This document shows positions 29,537 through 43,487 of a stretch of 64,000 nucleotides of DNA, one piece after another. The stretch is from Xanthobacteraceae bacterium (lineage in GTDB: Bacteria; Pseudomonadota; Alphaproteobacteria; Rhizobiales; Xanthobacteraceae). Below the pieces are notes generated by a model. That model was not told the DNA's origin and did not search any database. It saw nothing but the letters and a program-made list of their open reading frames with translations. The translations under genes were made by a program, and so were the position numbers. The stretch spans positions 1-64,000 of the forward strand of contig JANINJ010000026.1 in NCBI GenBank assembly GCA_024508855.1, given 5' to 3'. Position 1 is the first letter of the stretch. The number at the start of each line of letters is the position of its first letter.

Positions 29537-29714
29537 GGGGCCGGCATGGCCGGGCGGGACTCAATAAAATTGGCGCGCCCGGGCCTTGCGGCGGTTTGCC
29601 CGCACCTTACGTGAATCCATGGACATACGCCCCGATGCGGCTGGAATGGTCGTTACGGTCGGAGCGCAGTGGCTGCCAGCCGCCGACGTATGCCTCTCAT
29701 CGATGGAGGCTTCG

Positions 29715-30113
29715 ATGTTCATCACCCGCTTTTTCAACGCCCATCGAACCTGGGAAGACTGGTTCGGAATGCTGCTCGGCCTCGCCATCGCGCTGTCGCC
29801 GTGGGCGGCCGGTGACGCTCACGTCGGTCGCATCGCGGTGTGGAATACGGTGGCGATCGGCGTACTGATTTTCTTCATCGCCGAACTCGAATACGTGGTG
29901 CTGCAGCGCTGGGAGGAGACCGCGCAACTCTTGCTCGGCCTCTGGCTGATCGCATCGCCTTACGTCTTCTATTATTCGACCGGCGGCAGCCTGCGCTTCT
30001 GGCACTCCACGCTCGGCGGCCTCGTCATCCTGCTCGCCGCACTGGAGCTGTGGCAGGACTGGGAGCGGAGCGACCGGGAGATGCTGGACAATGGGAGGCT
30101 GTTCGGGAAGTGA
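29715..30113 (+). CDS. SPW-repeat membrane protein
   Basis: A 132-residue membrane protein with two SPW-type repeats, each two helices: DWFGMLLGLAIALSPWA and AQLLLGLWLIASPYVF. The start at 29715 has GGAGG at 29705-29709. In-frame upstream starts add unlike residues. About four helices are predicted, then a charged C-terminus. The function of the family is unknown. Confidence 0.85.
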   Translation: MFITRFFNAHRTWEDWFGMLLGLAIALSPWAAGDAHVGRIAVWNTVAIGVLIFFIAELEYVVLQRWEETAQLLLGLWLIASPYVFYYSTGGSLRFWHSTLGGLVILLAALELWQDWERSDREMLDNGRLFGK

Positions 30114-30230
30114 AGTGCGGCGAGCGTGGCTCGTGGTTGTTGGGCTGACGTTATGTGATGCTGAGACGCGATCGTAGCCTGCACAACACGACATGCAGGC
30201 ACAGCGCTCCCGGATTTCGCTGCGTTTGGC

Positions 30231-30716
30231 CTAACGCTTCATTTTGCTTATTTCGATTGCTCTTGCGTCCGAAGCTAAATCTCTTTGGAATTTTTTTAGT
30301 GAGACTCTTCGTGAATCGCGCTCAATTGCGAATTCCATCATGCCTGATCCGTTATACCAATAAATGAAATCCACGGAATTCATGTCGCGATCTTGAGAAT
30401 AGAAATCAAGAAAACCGTCGACGACAAAATCATGATAAGATGCATCCCGAAATTTGAACCACTCGCCTTTATGCCACTGATCCGCGAGTCCTTCATGAAG
30501 CATCCGTTCAAGCCTGCTGATATTCCAAAACGGCTTCATCGCTAAAATTTCGATATTGGGTGCCCAAGTCTTCGCATCGCGAATGCGTCGCTCGGGATTT
30601 TTGGTCTTGCCAATTTTGAACAGGCCTTCGTTTTTCATGAGATAAAGCCAACCGGGGTCGTTCCGCCTGACACCAAAAATATCGAGGTTTGGTCTGAACT
30701 TACTCCAGTCATCCAT
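30231..30716 (-). CDS. GIY-YIG-like protein of the T5orf172/MUG113 type
   Basis: A 161-residue protein whose N-terminal half fits the GIY-YIG nuclease superfamily variant found in T5orf172/MUG113 proteins. WLYLM (23-27) stands for GIY, FKIGKT (33-38) for YIG, followed by Arg43/Arg44 (NPERRI), Glu70 in SRLERMLH and GEWFKF (84-89). The C-terminal ~70 residues are not recognised. It overlaps the upstream HEPN-like gene by eight bases (start 30716, that gene's stop at 30709-30711) and has GGAGAAGGAAC before its ATG. The base composition is strikingly A+T-rich: positions 30241-30300 have only 20 G/C of 60. This suggests transfer. Confidence 0.75.
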   Translation of the reverse strand: MDDWSKFRPNLDIFGVRRNDPGWLYLMKNEGLFKIGKTKNPERRIRDAKTWAPNIEILAMKPFWNISRLERMLHEGLADQWHKGEWFKFRDASYHDFVVDGFLDFYSQDRDMNSVDFIYWYNGSGMMEFAIERDSRRVSLKKFQRDLASDARAIEISKMKR

Positions 30717-31392
30717 GTTCCTTCTCCGGCGTTTGCGCAGAAGCTATCCGCTTCATCATCGCCTCGCGATAACTGTTGCTCGCTTCTCTAAGCGCTTCGT
30801 CGAGATCAATTTCCCCAACCTTAAAGTTTTGAGGAACAGAAAAAAGCAATTCGTGCCGAATGAGACATTCGACTAAATAATCATATCCGATGTGATCTTC
30901 GTGGTATTCGATCGCGTACAGATCGAAGTGCTTATTAATGAGAGGGTCGATGTTGTAATACAAAAATTCCAACGCCAGTCGGCGCATATCAACGTCCTCG
31001 GGGGTGCAGAAATGCTGTATTTCGTTTCTTGCCTTTCGAAGCGCTTCAAAGCTCTGACCGTGTGGTAACCGCTCGCCTGCCGCGACCCAAAGTAATTTTG
31101 GAAGGTGTTCAAAATTGTATGTACGACCTCGTTCGATAAGTTGCTCGATCGTCAGATCTTCATTTCCTGGATTGTCCAACTGGAACAGATCTCGAAAAAT
31201 CAAAAGAGGATGCTCTTTTGCAATAATCGCCTTAAGGAAAAGTTCTCCCGCGAGCGCGGCATTTAGAACGCCCATCTGGCTCCAATGATCCATGCCGGGA
31301 TCGTAGAAAACCGCATGATGATTGGCTTGGATGAGTGCACCTACTGCAGTTGTAAGGATACGGCGTTGTACCTTCTTCAACTCCAAATGCAT
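30709..31392 (-). CDS. HEPN-like protein, unknown function
   Basis: A 227-residue, mostly helical protein. It contains a perfect RNxxxH motif (Arg122-Asn-Glu-Ile-Gln-His127) in EALRKARNEIQHF, the hallmark of HEPN-domain ribonucleases and toxins. An earlier helix ALAGELFLKAIIAKE (46-60) also fits HEPN helix 1. No specific family name is recognised. AGGAG six bases before ATG 31392 supports the start. It begins 17 bases after the uvrA stop on the same strand with no hairpin between, and it is coupled to the GIY-YIG gene. The A+T-rich composition suggests a foreign origin. Confidence 0.7.
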   Translation of the reverse strand: MHLELKKVQRRILTTAVGALIQANHHAVFYDPGMDHWSQMGVLNAALAGELFLKAIIAKEHPLLIFRDLFQLDNPGNEDLTIEQLIERGRTYNFEHLPKLLWVAAGERLPHGQSFEALRKARNEIQHFCTPEDVDMRRLALEFLYYNIDPLINKHFDLYAIEYHEDHIGYDYLVECLIRHELLFSVPQNFKVGEIDLDEALREASNSYREAMMKRIASAQTPEKEHG

Positions 31393-31409
31393 GAAGGCTC
31401 CTCTGACCT

Positions 31410-34391
<2,982 letters not shown>

Positions 34392-34479
34392 GCTCGGCAT
34401 TCCAGGACGCGTATCGCGCGCCGCTTTTCGGGCGCGCATCGCCGGGGAGCCGGGATCAGACGCCGATTGATTGTTCTCG

Positions 34480-34494
34480 GAACATAGGAAGAAC
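34480..34494 (-). promoter_or_regulatory. LexA (SOS) box upstream of uvrA
   Basis: GAAC at 34480-34483 and GAAC at 34491-34494 are separated by exactly seven bases. This is GTTC-N7-GTTC on the minus strand, the direct-repeat LexA site known for alphaproteobacteria. It is about 89 bases before the uvrA start. A second GTTC (34473-34476) overlaps the left part as a palindrome. Confidence 0.75.
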
Positions 34495-34603
34495 GCGCGC
34501 GGATTTCCAGTGCCCCGTGCAAGCCATCAACGGTTTGTTGCGGCCAGGGTTTCGTGGGGCCGGTGAACCGAAAACGGCACAAGGCGGAGGTGGGGAAACG
34601 GCA

Positions 34604-34635
34604 TAAAAAAAGGCCGGCTGCAAAGCCGGCCTTTT
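34604..34635 (-). terminator. Intrinsic terminator after outer-membrane protein gene
   Basis: An AGGCCGGCT/AGCCGGCCT stem with loop gcaa flanked by A7 on the left and T4 on the right. On the minus strand the stem is followed by a T-run, 20 bases after the stop of the beta-barrel gene. Confidence 0.9.
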
Positions 34636-34657
34636 CGAACGTCAAGTCAGGGAGAAA

Positions 34658-35320
34658 TCAGTACTTCGCAACAACCGGTCCACCCCAGCCGAAGCGGTAG
34701 TTGATACCGGCCTTGATGGTGTGCTCGTCGTTGCGGAAGCGACCGAGGAAGGCGCCGGTGGTGCCGTCAAACACGTTGACGTTGCCGAAGTCATAGTACT
34801 GGTATTCGATCTTGCCCGACCAGTTCTGGGTGAACAGGTATTCCAGACCGGCACCGACGGTGTAGCCGTCACGGCCGCCATCGCCACCGAAGCCGTTGGT
34901 GAAGCGGGTGTCAGCCCAGGCATAACCGCCCTTGGCGTACAGCATGGTCTGGCCCCAGGTGTAACCGAGGCGACCGGTGACCGAACCGAGGTTGCGGTTG
35001 GCGAAGGAGCTGTTGGTGTCCTTGAAGGTGTAGTTGGCTTCAAGACCGGCAACCCAGTTCGGCGAGAACTGCGTGTCGTAACCGATCTGCACACCGCCCA
35101 TGAACGTGCCGTCGCTGCTGCCGCCGAGGACGTTGTTGTCGTCGCCGCGGAAGGCGCCACCGACGTGACCGCCGATGTAGAAGCCGGTCCAGTTGTAGAT
35201 CTGGGGCGGGATGTAGGCCGGAGCCTTGGTGTAGGGGCGGGCAGCCAAGTCAGCGGCGCTGGCCGAACCAGCGATGCCGAGGGCAACCAGTGCCACAGTG
35301 CCCAGCAGAATTTTTTTCAT
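34658..35320 (-). CDS. Outer-membrane beta-barrel protein (Omp31/Omp25-like)
   Basis: A 220-residue exported outer-membrane protein of the rhizobial/brucella Omp25/31 type. The signal peptide is MKKILLGTVALVALGIAGSASA (about 22 residues). The mature part begins ADLAARPYTKAP and reaches the family segment YNWTGFYIGGHVGGAF. Alternating barrel strands follow, such as FMGGVQIGYD and LEYLFTQNWSGKIEYQYYDFG, with a C-terminal barrel strand ending KAGINYRFGW. GGAGAA precedes ATG 35320. It lies between the divergently oriented uvrA and ssb, which are adjacent in many bacteria. Confidence 0.92.
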   Translation of the reverse strand: MKKILLGTVALVALGIAGSASAADLAARPYTKAPAYIPPQIYNWTGFYIGGHVGGAFRGDDNNVLGGSSDGTFMGGVQIGYDTQFSPNWVAGLEANYTFKDTNSSFANRNLGSVTGRLGYTWGQTMLYAKGGYAWADTRFTNGFGGDGGRDGYTVGAGLEYLFTQNWSGKIEYQYYDFGNVNVFDGTTGAFLGRFRNDEHTIKAGINYRFGWGGPVVAKY

Positions 35321-35590
35321 TGGTATTCTCCGTCCTCTATCACCCGTAAGACCGCGCGAGAGCGCCACACCATCGCGGCAGGCCTTGAATTCGATGGGTC
35401 GAATATAGACGGTTTTGCGGAAAAGGCCGTAACCCGTTTGCAACACTCGCGGCTGAAATCCCGCGCGCAATAACGGCTTAGAATGCCCCGGAAAATTCGG
35501 CAGGCAGAATATTCTTGCCGGATTCCGGACATGAAAAGGCCAATTCTTTCGGGCGCCCACACAACTTTACCGCCCTTGGCCCTTGAATGG

Positions 35591-35605
35591 GAACAAATAG
35601 GGTAC
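35591..35605 (+). promoter_or_regulatory. Possible LexA-like box upstream of ssb
   Basis: GAAC (35591-35594), seven bases, then GTAC (35602-35605): one mismatch from the GAAC-N7-GAAC alphaproteobacterial LexA site. It lies about 150 bases before the ssb start. Weaker than the uvrA box, it could be chance. Confidence 0.35.
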
Positions 35606-35757
35606 ATAATGCTGTCGTGGATAACACCGTGGGCGGCGTCTCGCAGTCCCGTGGAAAGAGTATAGGTACGTCAGAGACCGCCGCGGCCCGGGCAACCGGC
35701 CCGACCGAGTGGTGTGAGGTGCGAAATCGGTGGTGGTTTCGGGATTGGAGAGCGTCG

Positions 35758-36255
35758 ATGGCTGGAAGCGTGAACAAAGTGATTCTCATTGGCAATCTCG
35801 GAGCCGATCCGGAAATCAAGCGGACCCAGGACGGCCGGCCGATCGCCAACCTGCGCATCGCGACGTCGGAAACCTGGCGCGACAAGAACAGCGGCGAGCG
35901 CAAGGAAAAGACCGAGTGGCACCGGGTGGTGATCTTCAATGAAGGACTGTGCCGGGTTGCCGAGCAGTACCTGAAGAAGGGCGCCAAGGTTTATATCGAG
36001 GGCCAGTTGCAGACCCGCAAATGGACCGACCAGAGCGGCGTTGAAAAATATTCGACCGAGGTCGTGCTGCAGGGCTTCAATTCGACTCTGACCATGCTGG
36101 ATGGCCGTGGCGGCGGTGGAGGCGGCAGCTTCGGCTCCGACGATTCCAGCGATTTCAGCTCCGGTGCACCGTCCGGCGGAGCGCCACGCCGCGCCGTAGC
36201 CGCGGGCGGCGGCGGTCGCAGCAATAGCGATATGGACGACGATATCCCGTTCTGA
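35758..36255 (+). CDS. ssb: Single-stranded DNA-binding protein
   Basis: A 165-residue OB-fold protein coating single-stranded DNA in replication and repair. It starts [20 protein letters not shown], the normal Ssb beginning, and contains [13 protein letters not shown] and [15 protein letters not shown]. The linker is Gly/Ser-rich. The C-terminal tip MDDDIPF is the partner-binding acidic tail. GGAG at 35747-35750 sets the start. Several in-frame upstream codons lack sites. Confidence 0.96.
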   Translation: MAGSVNKVILIGNLGADPEIKRTQDGRPIANLRIATSETWRDKNSGERKEKTEWHRVVIFNEGLCRVAEQYLKKGAKVYIEGQLQTRKWTDQSGVEKYSTEVVLQGFNSTLTMLDGRGGGGGGSFGSDDSSDFSSGAPSGGAPRRAVAAGGGGRSNSDMDDDIPF

Positions 36256-36274
36256 GCCGGGCGAGTGGCGGCGG

Positions 36275-36763
36275 ATGTTCATCCGCAACGAGACGATCGC
36301 TGACATCGTAAACATAGCCGCCGTCATCGAGCGCGCGTTTGGCCGTGCCGATGAGGCGCGGCTCGTGGAGCGATTGCGTAACGACGGCGATGCCGCAATT
36401 TCCCTGGTTGCAACCAGCGGCGACGCGGTGGTCGGGCATGTGCTGCTCTCGCCAATGTCAGCGCCGTTTCGTGCACTCGGCCTTGCGCCGTTGTCCGTAC
36501 TGCCGCAGTGGCAACGGCGCGGCATCGGGAGCGCTCTCGTTAAATCAGCCGTCCAGCGGGCGCGAGCGCAGGAATACCGCGCAATCTTCGTCCTCGGCGA
36601 TCCGGATTATTACGGCCGCTTCGGATTCCGGACGGATCTCGCAGTAGGTTTTTCGTCGCCGTATGCCGGTCCTCACTTCATGGTGCTACCGCTCGGAGGC
36701 GCATTGCCGGTCGTGAGGGGAAGAGTCCAATACGCTGCGGCTTTCGCCAATCCGAATCTGTAG
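36275..36763 (+). CDS. GNAT N-acetyltransferase (YhbS-like)
   Basis: A 162-residue acetyltransferase. The acetyl-CoA-binding loop is VLPQWQRRGIGSALVKSAVQRAR, preceded by VVGHVLLSPM, and FVLGDPDYYGRFGF is typical of the YhbS/Eis-like subgroup. The substrate is unknown. The start is 19 bases after ssb, probably in the same transcript. An alternative product assignment could be a small-molecule or protein acetyltransferase. Confidence 0.88.
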   Translation: MFIRNETIADIVNIAAVIERAFGRADEARLVERLRNDGDAAISLVATSGDAVVGHVLLSPMSAPFRALGLAPLSVLPQWQRRGIGSALVKSAVQRARAQEYRAIFVLGDPDYYGRFGFRTDLAVGFSSPYAGPHFMVLPLGGALPVVRGRVQYAAAFANPNL

Positions 36764-36783
36764 TCCCGCAGGGACGCATCCGT

Positions 36784-37188
36784 TCAAAGCGTGCCCGTCG
36801 TCACCGCGAGATAGATCAGCCGACCGAGTGCACCCAGCAGCAGTATGAAAGCGGCGACGCCCTGGATGAAGAATCCAGGGCGTGGTTTTTCTGCGGCCGC
36901 AGTGTAGCCCAGAAAGTAGATGACCCGTCCGACGATCCAGACCAAACCCAGCGCGGCCGCGACATGCGTGCTCCAGTAGATCGCAAACAGCCACAGCGAC
37001 GGCAGGAAGATCGGAAACCATTCGAGCGTATTGACGTGGGCGCGGATCGTGCGCTCGAGCGTCGGGTCTCCGCTTGTGGCAGGCGCGTAGATACCGACCC
37101 GGGCGCGGGTTCTGGCCACCGTGATTGCCATCCAGAAGTAAACCAGCGCAGCCAGCAGCGTGACGAGCGCGACGGAAATGTAAGGCAT
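36784..37188 (-). CDS. MAPEG family membrane protein
   Basis: A 134-residue protein with four membrane helices. The MAPEG signature ERTIRAHVNTLEWFPIFLPSLW holds the R-x-x-x-N-x-x-E pattern used for glutathione binding, and a later LGYTAAAEKPRPGFF loop is typical. Bacterial MAPEG members are glutathione-transferase-like, but the activity here is not shown by sequence. It is convergent with the GNAT gene. Confidence 0.88.
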   Translation of the reverse strand: MPYISVALVTLLAALVYFWMAITVARTRARVGIYAPATSGDPTLERTIRAHVNTLEWFPIFLPSLWLFAIYWSTHVAAALGLVWIVGRVIYFLGYTAAAEKPRPGFFIQGVAAFILLLGALGRLIYLAVTTGTL

Positions 37189-37425
37189 GGTTGGCTCCCT
37201 GCTTGGTGTTTCGGGCTGGCGGCTGCGCTGTTCAGGTTCGTGGTTTTCAGGCCAAAATCAACGCTTGTTGTCGGTCGTCCGGCGACCCCCAGGCCGCTCT
37301 ATGTTTTTCCAACTAAGTGGCGGAAAATAAAACGGAAAAATCGGGTGGAGGAGCGTTCCGAGGGGTGGTTTCCGACCGGCAGATACGCTATATGATTCTG
37401 AGCAAGAACTGACCGGATTTCACCC

Positions 37426-40158
<2,733 letters not shown>

Positions 40159-40512
40159 GGGTTTTCTCGGCTGCCGCTTCCGTCTTCGTCGTGCGATTTG
40201 AAGCGCAGCCGGGCTTGCCGCGGTCAGGTTCGCGCCATTGATTGGCGCATTCTGTAACGAAGTGGCCGCGCCCCGCGAGCCGTGTTCGCCAACCCAAATT
40301 GGGTAGTCCCGGTTTTCTTGACACCTGGATAATATCAATTTTGCAAAATGAGAACTGGCCCGGACAGGCAAAATTCAAAGGTCTGTCCGAACGATGCTGC
40401 TTGACGCAGATCGGGGAGTCTCATTAGCATCAATGTGTTCTAAATCTGTCTTTATTTCAGTTCGCTTTTGCTACCGCTTTTTTCAACATCTTCAAATTTC
40501 AGAGGCATCGCC
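40159..40512. other. Intergenic region gyrA to beta-helix gene
   Basis: A 354-base gap. It is A+T-rich from about 40290 to 40480. A TTGACA hexamer at 40318-40323 could be a -35 box, with weak candidates for a -10 box (CAAAAT, 40344-40349, spacing 20). I see no coding frame or repeat. Confidence 0.4.
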
Positions 40513-41478
40513 ATGCGCTATTCTCGATTCCTTTTCAGTGGAGCCCTTGCCGTATTTTGCCTGAGTGCCGGGACGGCCTTTGCCATCGACCCAAGCTACG
40601 TCAGGTCGGACGGTTCCGACAGCAACGCCTGCACCTTGGTGGCCCCTTGCAAAACGCTTCAGAAAGCCCACGACGTTACCGACGACGGCGGTTCGATCTA
40701 TGCACTGGATGCTACAGCGGATTACGGTCGGCTGACGATCACCAAAGGGATTACCATCTACGCGCCGACCAACGATCCATCGCAGCGGCCTTCGATCAGC
40801 GTCAGCACCGGCAACGCCATTACTGTCAGCGCCGCGTCCAATGACACCGTGACGCTGGTTAATATGCAACTCGACGGACAAAATGCCGCGAACAATGGCA
40901 TTCAATTCAATTCCGGATTCGAGTTACGTGTCTTTGGTGGTGTGATCCGAAAATTCAAGGCAGCGGCTCCGAATGGTTTTGGTATTAAGTTTGCTCCTGC
41001 AGCGTTGAGCAAGCTCCTTGTGCAAGAGTCGACGCTGATCGGAAATGGCGTGGCCTCGACCGGCGGTGGAATCCAGATTGCGCCGGTCGGCGGTGGAGCG
41101 CAGGTTCTGCTATCTCACATTCGTTCCGAATTGAACGGATTCGGATTCGCGATCGATACGTCGGGCAGTCCCGCCAACTCCGGTGTCAACGCCGTCGTTA
41201 ACGGCGGGGAGATCCACGCCAACAGAGTGGACGGCATCGTCGTCGTCGGCGGTGCGCCGGCCGGCGTTCTTGTCAAGGACGCGACTATTTTTGCCAACGC
41301 AGGCTACGGCGTGCGCGCCATAGGAACCGGCATTTCGGCTCGTCTTTATCAAACTGCGATTGCTGGCAATGGCACGGGCGTTGCCGGTGTCAGCGGCGGC
41401 GCGGTGCTGTCTTATGGCAACAATAGCATCGATGCCAACGGAACGAATGGAACGGTAGCGTCCATTCCGCAGAAGTAG
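40513..41478 (+). CDS. Exported right-handed beta-helix protein
   Basis: A 321-residue secreted protein. The signal peptide is about residues 1-25 (FLFSGALAVFCLSAGTAFA). The start of the mature part, VRSDGSDSNACTLVAPCKTLQKAHDV, is typical of bacterial parallel beta-helix proteins, with two cysteines likely paired. Repeating hydrophobic/Asn/Gly turns follow to the end (AVVNGGEIHANRVDGIVV, ALF-like rungs). AGAGG at 40501-40505 sets the start. Function is unknown, perhaps glycan binding. A strong terminator follows. Confidence 0.85.
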   Translation: MRYSRFLFSGALAVFCLSAGTAFAIDPSYVRSDGSDSNACTLVAPCKTLQKAHDVTDDGGSIYALDATADYGRLTITKGITIYAPTNDPSQRPSISVSTGNAITVSAASNDTVTLVNMQLDGQNAANNGIQFNSGFELRVFGGVIRKFKAAAPNGFGIKFAPAALSKLLVQESTLIGNGVASTGGGIQIAPVGGGAQVLLSHIRSELNGFGFAIDTSGSPANSGVNAVVNGGEIHANRVDGIVVVGGAPAGVLVKDATIFANAGYGVRAIGTGISARLYQTAIAGNGTGVAGVSGGAVLSYGNNSIDANGTNGTVASIPQK

Positions 41479-41536
41479 AATCGGGATTGTCTGGATAACG
41501 ATCTGGTACGAGCGACAGGCGCTGAATAACGCATTG

Positions 41537-41564
41537 GCGGGCCCTTTCGGGGCCCGCCTTTTTT
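41537..41564 (+). terminator. Intrinsic terminator after beta-helix gene
   Basis: A GGCGGGCC/GGCCCGCC stem with a short cttt-type loop, followed by a run of six T. It lies 59 bases after the beta-helix stop. Confidence 0.88.
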
Positions 41565-41775
41565 CGAGCATACTATTGCGACCATTACGATCCGACATTT
41601 TCGACGGCAGTAGATACGCGGCATGAAGAGAAGCCATATGTGAATTCGGGAGGTGCACACGGGGATCGTTGCGAGGCGATATCGAAATCTCAATCCGCTA
41701 TCATGAAGCCTGCGTTGCTCGCTCAGGATTAACGCGAATGTATTCGGGTGCTCGCTAGGAATCAGCCTGTTTGAA

Positions 41776-43434
41776 ATGAACGCTCCTTTGTTGAACCGAA
41801 CTGCGACCAATCGGCGGGACTTGCGATGGGCTTGCGGCCTGACGGTCTTGGGAATCGCCATCGTCTATTTTTCGCAGTGGCTGCAGATGCCGCTCTATCA
41901 GGATGAGGTGGCCCTGCGAGTGCTGCGGGCGCGGTTCCTGGTCGACGGCGCGACGGACTACGGTCTATTCGCGCAGTGCGCATCCAATATCCGAACGATA
42001 GCTCCGATCTTCTGGCCGGTCGCGTGGCTCTACGCGGCTTTCGATGGAGCGTTCGGCTGGGCGGGCGTTCGTGCCGTGCCGATCGGGATCGTTCTGTTCG
42101 CGGTCGGCGTCGTACTCCTGCAAATTCTTGGGACACGCGGGCGGGCGGCCGCGCTGCTGCTGCTGGCGGGCCTGATTGGTGTCGCTGGATCGGGCCTGGT
42201 GTTGTCGCGCATGGAGGCGCCGACGCTATTTTTTGGTGCCGTCTGTCTCGCCGGCTATGCGCTGATCAGGCGTCCGGCGGTTTCGCCGCTTGTGCAGGTC
42301 GCCTATCTCGTCTTTGCGACTTTTGCCGCTCTATTTGCGTTGTTCATTCATCCGCAAGCGATGGTGTTTGTGCCGATCATCCTGCTGCTTGCGGGAATGA
42401 TGGTGGTGCGCCCCTATCCATGGTGGGCAAGGGCGCTGGCATGTCTGTCGGTCGCCTGTGTAGCGGTTGCGGCCGTCGCCGCCTGGGACAATACCGCGCT
42501 TCGCTGTCCGGAAATGCCGGCCCTCGAAAGCCAGTTCGATCAGATGGGATTGCCGGGGCTGGTGCAGGAGCAGGGTCTGTCCGGCGTGCAGGCCAATTTG
42601 CAGGGCAAGTTCGCCCGCTACGCCGGCAGCTTCCTGTTCCGGAAGGATTACGATATCGGCTATCTGCCGGGCATTGAGCCGGCGTCGGAGTGGGGCGTTC
42701 TTTTCCTGGCGTTCTTGAACAATGCGATCTGGGGGATCGTACTGCTGAATCTGCTGCTCGCATGCGGCGTCGCCATTGTTACAGCCTGCCTTTCTATTCG
42801 CATGGCTTTTCACGCGGGGCGCCGCTTGCATGAACAATGGTGGTCGATTGCTTTCGCGCCGTCGACCTTTCTGTTTCTGGCGTCGAGCAGCCACCTTGCG
42901 CTGTTCGTCTATGACACCCCGACAAATTTCTATCGTGCGTTCTACATTCACTTCGTTCTGGTTGCGGTGAATGCGCTTGCTCTATCGGGCGTAGGAGCGC
43001 GATTTGGGCGAATTGTTTTCGCGGCAGGGGCTTGCGCCGTTGTCGTATGCGGTTTGTCAACGGCGGTCGTCCATCAGGAAATCCGACCGAAATTTATCGC
43101 GGGTTGGGAAGGTCCATCGATTTCCTTGCGGACCGGCTGGCCATCCGTGCGTGCCGACGTTCAAAAGGTTGCGGCGCGCTGTGACATCGGTTCAGACCTT
43201 CCAAGGATCGTGATCGACGATATCGCTTACGATGCGACGAAGCGACATCGCCATCTTTTGCCGTTGAGATGGGTTGTCATGGGGCAGGATTTCCGAACCA
43301 TGAATGATGCCGATGCCGTGCAGTTCTTTCGAAACCTTTCAGCAACGGGCATCGTCGCCCAATGCAAAAACTTTGATGCATTTCATCTTCCCGTTTCCGG
43401 TCAGGTCAACGGAGTATGCTGCCTGAAATTCTAG
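41776..43434 (+). CDS. Polytopic membrane protein, probable GT-C-type glycosyltransferase
   Basis: A 552-residue membrane protein with about ten or more hydrophobic segments. The first periplasmic loop contains QMPLYQDEVALRVLRARFL with a DE pair, as in GT39-like enzymes that use polyprenyl-linked sugars. The final ~130 residues form a soluble domain (SLRTGWPSVRADVQKVAARC ...). I do not recognise a specific family, so the call rests on topology and the DE motif. The G+C content is lower than in the core genes. It sits between the beta-helix gene and kup. Confidence 0.6.
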   Translation: MNAPLLNRTATNRRDLRWACGLTVLGIAIVYFSQWLQMPLYQDEVALRVLRARFLVDGATDYGLFAQCASNIRTIAPIFWPVAWLYAAFDGAFGWAGVRAVPIGIVLFAVGVVLLQILGTRGRAAALLLLAGLIGVAGSGLVLSRMEAPTLFFGAVCLAGYALIRRPAVSPLVQVAYLVFATFAALFALFIHPQAMVFVPIILLLAGMMVVRPYPWWARALACLSVACVAVAAVAAWDNTALRCPEMPALESQFDQMGLPGLVQEQGLSGVQANLQGKFARYAGSFLFRKDYDIGYLPGIEPASEWGVLFLAFLNNAIWGIVLLNLLLACGVAIVTACLSIRMAFHAGRRLHEQWWSIAFAPSTFLFLASSSHLALFVYDTPTNFYRAFYIHFVLVAVNALALSGVGARFGRIVFAAGACAVVVCGLSTAVVHQEIRPKFIAGWEGPSISLRTGWPSVRADVQKVAARCDIGSDLPRIVIDDIAYDATKRHRHLLPLRWVVMGQDFRTMNDADAVQFFRNLSATGIVAQCKNFDAFHLPVSGQVNGVCCLKF

Positions 43435-43487
43435 GACGATGAGGGGCTGCGCCGATTGAGTCGTGCTTGGGATTGCATCGCGCCCGA

